DNA of 5,042 bases from Bacteroidota bacterium (lineage in GTDB: Bacteria; Bacteroidota; Ignavibacteria; UBA10030; UBA8401). Shown one piece after another: positions 1 through 5,042 of this stretch. Location: the NCBI GenBank assembly GCA_030824295.1, contig JAVBYA010000039.1, positions 1 through 5,042 of the forward strand, in the 5' to 3' direction. The first letter of the stretch is position 1; each line of letters starts with the position of its first letter. The notes beneath the pieces were generated by a model. The model saw only the letters and a list, made by a program, of their open reading frames with translations, did not search any database and was not told the DNA's origin. The position numbers were made by a program, and so were the translations under genes.

Positions 1-1761
1 CTGCTATTGACACTCCCTGCGGCGGAACTCACCGCCGCACGGAAGGTCTTTACCTCCGCCTCCTCATTCAAGAGCGCACTCTCCGCTGCGGTCCCCGGCG
101 ATACGCTGGAACTGGCGGACGGCTCGTACGACATCGGCGGGAATTCGCTGACCAAGTCCGGCACAGCGGAGCAGCGCATCGTCATCAAAGCGCAGAACAG
201 AGGGAAGGCGGAGCTGAGAGGTTCATCCTCATTCACCGGCAAGGGGATCTCGTATGTGACGATCGAGGGATTCCTCTTCACCGGGAGTGCATCGACCGTC
301 ATCAAGACCGAGAGCTGCTCGTATATGCGCTTCACGCGCAATACATTCCGGTTAACGGAGACGACCTCCGGGAAGTGGGTGCTGATCGGCGGTACGTACA
401 ACATCGCAAAAGCGAACAGTCAATACAACCGCATCGACCACAATCTGTTCGAGAACAAAAAGCAGTTGGGGAACTACATCACCATCGACGGCTCTCCCGC
501 GGAACTCGGTTCGCCGGAAGCATCGCGGTACGACAGGATCGACCATAATCATTTCCGTACGATCGGACCGCGCGCCGTGAACGAGATGGAAGCGATCCGC
601 ATCGGGCAGAGCGAGATCTGCCGCTCGAGCAGCTTCACGGTTGTGGAGCACAATCTGTTCGAGGAGTGCGACGGCGATCCGGAGATCGTCTCCGTCAAAA
701 CGAAACATTCCGTTGTCCGCTACAACACGTTCAGACGTTCGCAGGGAACGGTCTGTCTCCGGTCATCGGACAGTTCGGTGGTGGAGGGGAACTTCTTCTT
801 CGGTGAAGGGAAGAGCGGTACCGGCGGTGTCCGGTTGTACGGTGTCGGCCACTCGATCGTGAACAACTATTTCAACGGACTCACCGGCGATACGTGGGAT
901 GCTGCCGTGGCGATCACGAACGGCGATGCAGAAGCGACCGGTTCCACGACGGCTCATTGGCGTCCGCAGCAGATCAACATGGCATTCAACACGTTCGTCG
1001 GGAATGCGAACAACTTCCAGTTCGGATTCACCAACAACGGTTCCTATTCCAAGGCGCCGCAGAATCTGACGATAGCGAACAATATCGTCCTCGGGACGCA
1101 GAATCCGTTCGTGAAGATCATCACCCAGCCGTCCGGGCTCACCTATTCCGGGAATCTGATGTTCCCGACCGGGAGTGCCAGCATCGGTGTGGCCGCAACA
1201 GACGCGCAGATCCGGACCATCGATCCGCAGCTGATCCTGGCAGATTCTGTATGGCGGCTCACGGCAGGAAGTCCGGCGATCGATGCCGCAACCTCGCCCG
1301 CAGCGTCAGTCCTGAAGGATATCACCGGACAAACCCGCGGTGCTGCACGCGATGTTGGTGCACATGAATTCCTGACGGGAGAGCGCTTCAACCGTCCGCT
1401 CCGCGCGGAGGATGTCGGTCCGAACGGACCGGACTCGATCACGGTCATCACCTCTGTCAGGGAAAGCGGTTCGGCTCGACAAATACCGACGCAGTTCGCA
1501 ATGCTGGAGAATTATCCGAATCCGTTCAATCCTTCCACCACGATCCGGTTCACGAGCGGTTCGTCAACCGCAGTGCAAGGAGAAGTGAGTGTGTTCAATA
1601 TCCTGGGAGAACGGATCGCAACAGTGTTCAGCGGTACCTTGATGCCCGGGACCGAGTATACGTCTCAGTTCGATGCAACCGACGCAGCTGCCGGGATCTA
1701 TTTCTGCAGACTGACAACCGCTTCCGGAATGCTTACCCGGAAGATGATGCTGATAAAATGA
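1..1761 (+). CDS. PL6-like polysaccharide lyase (alginate lyase/chondroitinase B type) with T9SS sorting domain, 5' partial
   Basis: Probably an exported lyase that cleaves a uronic-acid polysaccharide by beta-elimination. The frame is open from base 1 and begins LLLTLPAAELTAARKVF, which looks like the end of a signal peptide, so the true start is probably upstream; the TTG at base 7 is an unlikely start. Numbering from the first codon of the window, residues 15-130 match the N-terminal part of PL6 enzymes (SFKSALSAAVPGDTLELADG, then SYVTIEGFLF). Residues 108-295 show a ladder of beta-helix turns of the form xxIxxNxF: NRIDHNLF, DRIDHNHF, TVVEHNLF, SVVRYNTF, SVVEGNFF. In characterised PL6 enzymes a Lys acts as base and an Arg 21 residues later as acid, with Ca2+ held by an Asn and two acidic residues. 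Here K233 and R254 are exactly 21 apart, with N194, D226 and E228 as plausible Ca2+ ligands. The usual RHG after the Arg is R-S-S here. Residues about 419-457 (GSPAID...DVGAHEF) match the end of the lyase domain. Residues 499-586 form a T9SS sorting domain. The substrate (alginate, dermatan sulfate or other) is unknown. Confidence 0.85.
   Translation: MLLTLPAAELTAARKVFTSASSFKSALSAAVPGDTLELADGSYDIGGNSLTKSGTAEQRIVIKAQNRGKAELRGSSSFTGKGISYVTIEGFLFTGSASTVIKTESCSYMRFTRNTFRLTETTSGKWVLIGGTYNIAKANSQYNRIDHNLFENKKQLGNYITIDGSPAELGSPEASRYDRIDHNHFRTIGPRAVNEMEAIRIGQSEICRSSSFTVVEHNLFEECDGDPEIVSVKTKHSVVRYNTFRRSQGTVCLRSSDSSVVEGNFFFGEGKSGTGGVRLYGVGHSIVNNYFNGLTGDTWDAAVAITNGDAEATGSTTAHWRPQQINMAFNTFVGNANNFQFGFTNNGSYSKAPQNLTIANNIVLGTQNPFVKIITQPSGLTYSGNLMFPTGSASIGVAATDAQIRTIDPQLILADSVWRLTAGSPAIDAATSPAASVLKDITGQTRGAARDVGAHEFLTGERFNRPLRAEDVGPNGPDSITVITSVRESGSARQIPTQFAMLENYPNPFNPSTTIRFTSGSSTAVQGEVSVFNILGERIATVFSGTLMPGTEYTSQFDATDAAAGIYFCRLTTASGMLTRKMMLIK
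1495..1758 (+). other. T9SS type A C-terminal sorting domain of the lyase
   Basis: This codes for residues about 499-586 of the lyase. It contains NYPNPFNPSTTIRF, a central VFNILGERIATVF strand region, AAGIYFCRL and a basic, hydrophobic tail TRKMMLIK. This order of motifs is that of the type IX secretion C-terminal domain, which directs the folded protein across the outer membrane and is normally cleaved or used for surface attachment. It implies that the host has a T9SS. Confidence 0.88.
1513..1532 (+). repeat. 20-base direct repeat, copy 1 (sorting-domain codons)
   Basis: TATCCGAATCCGTTCAATCC is identical at 3915-3934. Both copies encode the YPNPFNP core of the T9SS sorting domain in the same frame, and the flanking codons diverge synonymously. 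The repeat is best explained by conserved protein sequence plus shared codon preference, though it is a possible site of recombination between sorting domains. Confidence 0.7.
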
Positions 1762-1784
1762 TGGAACAGACGGGAAGTACGATG
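1758..1784 (+). promoter_or_regulatory. Stop/start overlap and alternative start of the esterase-like gene
   Basis: The lyase stop TGA (1759-1761) overlaps an ATG at 1758 as ATGA, a layout that often gives translational coupling. A second in-frame ATG at 1782 has a weak purine-rich GGGAAG (1772-1777) four bases upstream and begins a compact signal peptide. No good ribosome-binding site lies at proper spacing before 1758. Either way, the two genes are likely translated from one message. Confidence 0.5.
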
Positions 1785-4157
1785 AAAAATTTTATGAAAA
1801 CTATGCAGCAGGTATTTACAGTATTTGTAATGTGCGTCCTTATAGTTGTGACCGCACAGGCACAGATCACCTCGGCCCGTTCCGGCGCGTGGAACGCCGA
1901 TTCCACCTGGACCGGCGGTGTCGTTCCGTCGTCCGCTTCCAATGTAGTGATCGCTGCCGGACATACGGTCACACTCAATACGGCTTCATCGGAATGCAAT
2001 GATCTTACCGTGAACGGCACGAATGCGAAACTCCGCTTCGCCGTGGACGGTTCGGCTACCGCGTTGACCATCTTTGGAAATGCGATCATCTCTGCGGGAG
2101 CATTCCTCCGCGTGGAATCGCGCACACCGGCCGGTGCAGCGAACAGTTATGTGGAACACCAATTGACGCTGCACGGGAATCTGACGAACAACGGAACGCT
2201 CGACCTGCGGGGTGGGAGCACCACCGGCGGAACTTCGACCGGCGTGCTGACGACATTCACCGGCACCGGCAATTCCGTGGTGTCGCTCAAGAGCCGCACC
2301 TATCAGGCAAGCGTGGAAGAGTTCAACGGCGTTACCATCAACAAGAGCGGCAGCGGGAAGGTGATCATCGCTTCCGGCATCCTCTTTACCAACAGCAGTT
2401 CGTCTGTGGGTCCGGCCGTGGTCACATTCAAACGAGGCATTGTGGAGACCGGCAGCAATGCAGTCGTTGTCACTGCTACCGGTTCAGCCAGTGTTGCCGG
2501 CGGATCCGACTCTTCCTACGTGAACGGCACGATGGGACGCGGGATGAACAGCAGCAGTGAGACGGAGAAGAGATTCGAGATCGGGGACGGCACAGCGTAC
2601 CGCCCGATCGTCATCCGCACGACGACCGGCGGTATCGCAAGCGGTCATTACGTTCACGCGTCCATCGTAAGCGGGAATGCGAATAATGGGACGAGTTTCC
2701 TGCAGGGGAACATCGACAGTGTGTCCCGCTATCGGTATTACCGCATCGGATATTCCAAAGGGGGGATCGCCGGAACAGCGGACACGATGCGCTTCAAACA
2801 ATTCTCCCCGTTCTATCGCGAGGATGACGGCGTTACGCAGAATATGATCGGACTGATGACCGCCTATTCGACGGATGACCGCGGAACATGGATCAATGCC
2901 GGTCCGACCAATCACGTTGCCGATCTCTCCAATCCGCCGACCGAACTGCAAAGCTCGGCTGTGGTGCCGGAACCGGCGCTGAAGGACAGCGGCACAATGC
3001 TCCTGGCGCTCGCGTTCGGTCCTGCGAATATCGTCGGACCGATCCCCGATGTGCCGAACGGAAAATATGGTCCGTTGCCGCTCCACTCCTTCGATCTCTG
3101 GAAGGCCAAATCCGATGCGCCGACGCCGCTCGTGGTGCATATCCATGGCGGGGGACTCACCTCCGGCAGCAAGGCGGACATCTCGCTGAACTATGTTTCC
3201 GCATTGCTTGCCAAAGGGATCTCGGTGATGTCGATCAATTATCGTCTCTCACCGGAAGTGATCGTTCCGAACCATTATCTCGACTGCGCACGCGCGATCC
3301 AGTATGCACGGCACAAAGCAGCGGAATTCAATATCGATCCGCAGCGCATCGCGGCATCGGGCAGCTCAGCCGGCGGACTCACATCGTTCTGGCTCAACTT
3401 CTACGATGATCTTGCCGATCCATTGAACGCCGATTCCGTCCTGCGTCAATCCTCGCGTCTGAAAGGTGTCGCATGCTGGAGCGGTCAAACGACGGTTGAC
3501 ATCCGTGTCGCACCTGTATGGGTAGCGCCGATCGTGCTCGATTTCACCAGTTACTTCAAAGGATCCATCTTCGGCATGCCGGCAGAGAGTCTGAAGACCC
3601 CCGCCGGCTATGCACTGCAGGAACTCGCCTCACCGGCACACCACGTCACTGCGGACGATCCGCCGGTCTGGATGTATTACGGATATACAACGCCTCCCGC
3701 CAATTCCAGTGAAGCGATCCATCATGTTGGATTCGGAAATGGACTCAAACATATCATGGATTCGCTCGGGATTGGTTCTTCGATCCTGACGCCTGCGTAT
3801 CCCGGTTCCGTCACCGATTCTGCGGTGAATTTCTTCCGTCAGCGCTTCGGTATGACCGTTTCCGCTGTTCCGGCACAGGGGATGGTCCCGGCTGAATTCC
3901 GGTTGGAACAGAACTATCCGAATCCGTTCAATCCCTCCACGACCATTGCGTTCACTGTACCGCAAGGCGAACACCGGGTGGAGCTGACGGTCTTCGATCT
4001 GCTCGGCAGGGAAGTGGTGCAGTTAGCGGACGAAACCATGCAGGGAGGACGGTACATCAGGAATTGGAATGGATCTAAAGAGTCAAGCGGAATGTACGTG
4101 TATCGCCTGCGCGTGAACGGACATCAGAAAATGAAAAGAATGTTACTATTACGTTGA
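1758..4157 (+). CDS. Secreted modular protein: beta-rich N-terminal region, alpha/beta-hydrolase (esterase-like) domain, T9SS sorting domain
   Basis: Likely a secreted carboxylesterase or deacetylase, substrate unknown. Coordinates give the outermost ATG, which overlaps the previous stop as ATGA. An internal ATG at 1782 (residue 9) gives a more typical signal peptide, MKNFMKTMQQ then a hydrophobic stretch ending VTAQA-Q, and I consider it at least as likely. Residues 37-288 form a beta-rich, Gly/Ser/Thr/Asn-rich module (NVVIAAGHTVTL, CNDL, NGTMGRG) that is repeated in the next gene. Residues about 289-425 are another beta-rich region I cannot name. Residues about 430-700 are an alpha/beta hydrolase of the esterase/lipase type. 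They contain the oxyanion-hole motif HGGG (463-466), INYRLSPE (493-500) and a nucleophile elbow GSSAG (535-539, Ser537). The acid and His of the triad are not at the usual positions: DDPPVW (633-638) leads into YYGYTTPP, and the usual late 'GH' is replaced by AYPG (680-683). H655, H656 and H665 are the nearby His candidates. Residues 714-799 are a T9SS sorting domain (NYPNPFNPSTTI, ending KMKRMLLLR). Confidence 0.85.
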   Translation: MMEQTGSTMKNFMKTMQQVFTVFVMCVLIVVTAQAQITSARSGAWNADSTWTGGVVPSSASNVVIAAGHTVTLNTASSECNDLTVNGTNAKLRFAVDGSATALTIFGNAIISAGAFLRVESRTPAGAANSYVEHQLTLHGNLTNNGTLDLRGGSTTGGTSTGVLTTFTGTGNSVVSLKSRTYQASVEEFNGVTINKSGSGKVIIASGILFTNSSSSVGPAVVTFKRGIVETGSNAVVVTATGSASVAGGSDSSYVNGTMGRGMNSSSETEKRFEIGDGTAYRPIVIRTTTGGIASGHYVHASIVSGNANNGTSFLQGNIDSVSRYRYYRIGYSKGGIAGTADTMRFKQFSPFYREDDGVTQNMIGLMTAYSTDDRGTWINAGPTNHVADLSNPPTELQSSAVVPEPALKDSGTMLLALAFGPANIVGPIPDVPNGKYGPLPLHSFDLWKAKSDAPTPLVVHIHGGGLTSGSKADISLNYVSALLAKGISVMSINYRLSPEVIVPNHYLDCARAIQYARHKAAEFNIDPQRIAASGSSAGGLTSFWLNFYDDLADPLNADSVLRQSSRLKGVACWSGQTTVDIRVAPVWVAPIVLDFTSYFKGSIFGMPAESLKTPAGYALQELASPAHHVTADDPPVWMYYGYTTPPANSSEAIHHVGFGNGLKHIMDSLGIGSSILTPAYPGSVTDSAVNFFRQRFGMTVSAVPAQGMVPAEFRLEQNYPNPFNPSTTIAFTVPQGEHRVELTVFDLLGREVVQLADETMQGGRYIRNWNGSKESSGMYVYRLRVNGHQKMKRMLLLR
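1866..2621 (+). repeat. N-terminal beta-rich module, copy 1 (in the esterase-like gene)
   Basis: Residues 37-288 of the esterase-like protein form a module that recurs in the following gene at 4277-5032. The resemblance is at protein level, with conserved blocks NVVIAAGHTVTL, CNDL, TYQASVEEFN, KSGSGKV, GIVETGSN and NGTMGRG. It is an old or diverged duplication, since the DNA of the two copies differs clearly in base composition. Confidence 0.75.
3897..4154 (+). other. T9SS type A C-terminal sorting domain of the esterase-like protein
   Basis: This codes for residues 714-799. Visible motifs are FRLEQNYPNPFNPSTTI, VELTVFDLLGREVVQL, SSGMYVYRLRV and the basic tail KMKRMLLLR, the same order as in the upstream lyase. 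It marks the protein as type IX secretion cargo and shows that the reading frame is intact to its natural end. Confidence 0.9.
3915..3934 (+). repeat. 20-base direct repeat, copy 2 (sorting-domain codons)
   Basis: This is the second copy of the 20-base identity at 1513-1532, in the YPNPFNP codons of the esterase-like protein. Flanking bases differ (AAC before, CTCCACG after, against AAT and TTCCACC). Confidence 0.7.
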
Positions 4158-4216
4158 TCGAATAAATTAATTCACACAGATCCACATCCACACCATATCC
4201 TCAATTGGAGGGTTGC
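4158..4216. other. Short intergenic gap between the esterase-like gene and its downstream paralogue
   Basis: This 59-base gap is the only non-coding stretch in the window. It begins AT-rich (GAATAAATTAATT), followed by a C/A-rich tract (CACACAGATCCACATCCACA), then the ribosome-binding site. I see no GC-rich hairpin with a T tract, so no intrinsic terminator, and no convincing promoter of the Bacteroidota type. Read-through from the upstream gene is therefore plausible, although a weak internal promoter in the AT-rich part cannot be excluded. Confidence 0.55.
4207..4212 (+). promoter_or_regulatory. Ribosome-binding site of the third gene
   Basis: GGAGGG lies immediately upstream of the ATG at 4217, with five bases between GGAGG and the start codon. 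It is the best Shine-Dalgarno match at any gene start in the window and fixes the start of this gene. Confidence 0.8.
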
Positions 4217-5042
4217 ATGAAACAGATCATCATCACGATTCTGCTGCTCGCAGGTATTTGCATAGGAACAGCACAGACCATCACATCAACTGGAAGCGGG
4301 AGCTGGAACTCGAGCACTCCGGATGCACCGTGGCCGTTGGGTACAATACCGACGTCGTCGGACAATGTGGTCATTGCATCCGGCCATACGGTAACACTGG
4401 ATAACACACCGGCAGTCTGCAACGATCTCTCGCTGACCGGAAGCGTTCAATTTGCGAACAACGGTACGGCGAGCAGTATTACAGTGAATGGGAATCTGCT
4501 CGTCAATGCGACGGGAAAACTACGATGTATCAATCTCTCTCCGAACGCGGCCTATGTTGCACACAGTATCACCATTAAAGGGAATATCACGAATACATCA
4601 GGAGGCGTTATCGATTTTCGCGTGGGCAGTAACGGCACGACCGGGAATGGTGCGAATCTTACATTGAACGGGAGTGTGACAACCACGATTTCGCTGATCT
4701 CTACCACCTATCAAAGCTCAGGTGAAGAATTCAATGCGATCTACATCGATAAATCGGGATCAGCCAAAGTGGTGTTGAGCACAGGGAACCTGTTCATGAG
4801 CAATAACGGCTCGGTCGATACCAGTAAACTAGTGTTTGTCAACGGGATCGTGGAGACAGGTAATAATAAGTGGATCAATTTAGGGACCGCGAGCAGAAGT
4901 GTACAGGGAGCAACAACGACAAGTTATATGAATGGGATCATGGGGCGGGGATTGACCAATACAGCAAACTCCACCGGTGATCGCGATTTCTATATCGGTG
5001 ACGCCGATGAGTATCTTCCCATCACGGTTCGGTACCAGGCCC
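4217..5042 (+). CDS. Secreted protein sharing the N-terminal module of the preceding esterase-like protein, 3' partial
   Basis: The frame is open from an ATG at 4217 to the end of the window (275 codons, no stop), so the gene is truncated by the window edge. The start is supported by a GGAGG five bases upstream and by a clear signal peptide, MKQIIITILLLAGICIGTA-Q; the Cys at residue 15 does not sit in a proper lipobox. Residues 21-272 align with residues 37-288 of the preceding protein over the same total length. Shared blocks include NVVIAxGHTVTL, CNDL, TYQxSxEEFN, KSGSxKV, GIVETG, SYxNGxMGRG and an IGD near the end. In one ungapped 33-residue stretch (43-75) I count 18 identities. This module resembles beta-rich N-terminal regions of T9SS cargo and is not a catalytic domain I recognise. 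The function of the protein depends on the unseen C-terminal part, which by analogy could hold an enzyme domain and a sorting domain. Confidence 0.85.
   Translation, partial: MKQIIITILLLAGICIGTAQTITSTGSGSWNSSTPDAPWPLGTIPTSSDNVVIASGHTVTLDNTPAVCNDLSLTGSVQFANNGTASSITVNGNLLVNATGKLRCINLSPNAAYVAHSITIKGNITNTSGGVIDFRVGSNGTTGNGANLTLNGSVTTTISLISTTYQSSGEEFNAIYIDKSGSAKVVLSTGNLFMSNNGSVDTSKLVFVNGIVETGNNKWINLGTASRSVQGATTTSYMNGIMGRGLTNTANSTGDRDFYIGDADEYLPITVRYQA
4277..5032 (+). repeat. N-terminal beta-rich module, copy 2 (in the downstream gene)
   Basis: Residues 21-272 of the downstream protein match copy 1 at 1866-2621 over the same length of 252 residues. Differences include a four-residue DAPW-type insertion near the start (STPDAPWPLG against STWTGG), balanced by gaps elsewhere. 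Copy 2 is less GC-rich than copy 1. Confidence 0.75.

Noticed and set aside
7..9. TTG as the start codon of the lyase.
   Set aside because: The frame is open upstream to the window edge, and the preceding Leu codons look like the hydrophobic core of a signal peptide that would be cut by starting here.
7..12. TTGACA, identical to a sigma-70 -35 hexamer.
   Set aside because: It lies in the signal-peptide codons of the lyase (Leu-Thr), has no suitable -10 element that I can see, and the host group generally uses a different promoter consensus.
352..708. 118-codon open frame on the - strand.
   Set aside because: It is antisense to conserved active-site and beta-helix codons of the lyase and has no recognisable motif.
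894..1367. 157-codon open frame on the + strand in another frame.
   Set aside because: It lies inside the lyase gene, has atypical Cys/Arg/His-rich composition and no domain.
2484..3146. 220-codon open frame on the - strand.
   Set aside because: It is fully inside the esterase-like gene, is Arg/His-rich with no recognisable domain, and is explained as the antisense shadow of a GC-rich coding region.
2888..3409. 173-codon open frame on the + strand in another frame.
   Set aside because: It overlaps the well-supported hydrolase domain in the wrong frame and has an Arg/Gln-rich shadow composition.
4165..4172. AATTAATT palindrome in the intergenic gap, considered as an operator or part of a terminator.
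   Set aside because: It is only eight bases, in an AT-rich run, with no GC stem and no following T tract, so it does not support either call.
4217..4276. Lipoprotein signal at Cys15 of the third protein.
   Set aside because: The residues before the Cys are A-G-I, which do not fit the lipobox, and an ordinary signal peptidase I site (GTA-Q) follows.
4213..4404. 63-codon open frame overlapping the start of the third gene.
   Set aside because: The frame at 4217 has the ribosome-binding site, signal peptide and homology; this one is a shadow.

Overview
This window reads as part of a secreted polysaccharide-degradation locus from a member of the Bacteroidota/Chlorobi/Ignavibacteria side of the FCB group. 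The main evidence is that both complete C-termini end in a type IX secretion (T9SS) sorting domain with the 'NYPNPFNPSTTI' signature. That signature is common in Ignavibacteria, Chlorobi-related and several uncultured FCB lineages. The clear GGAGG ribosome-binding site before the third gene fits those lineages somewhat better than typical Bacteroidia, where such sites are often weak. Assignment below the FCB group is inference.

Layout: all coding is on the + strand and almost nothing is non-coding. (1) Bases 1-1761 hold the 3' part of a gene for a parallel beta-helix polysaccharide lyase resembling family PL6 (alginate lyase / chondroitinase B), with a C-terminal T9SS sorting domain. Its start lies upstream of the window. 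(2) Bases 1758-4157 overlap it by four bases (ATGA) and encode a three-part secreted protein: signal peptide and beta-rich N-terminal region, an alpha/beta-hydrolase (esterase-like) domain with HGGG and GSSAG motifs, and a T9SS sorting domain. (3) After a 59-base gap, a third gene starts at 4217 and runs off the right edge. Its visible 275 residues are a signal peptide plus a paralogue of the N-terminal region of gene 2. Its C-terminal domain is not visible.

The overlap, short gap, shared strand and absence of a visible terminator suggest one operon. The simplest working model is that the lyase cleaves a uronic-acid-containing polysaccharide while the esterase-like protein removes ester substituents or attacks a related ester, both exported by T9SS to the cell surface or medium. 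The substrate is not determined by the sequence. The points most worth following are the repeated N-terminal module joined to an enzyme, the unusual late active-site region of the hydrolase, and a changed active-site motif in the lyase. I saw no RNA genes, mobile elements, CRISPR arrays or origins.
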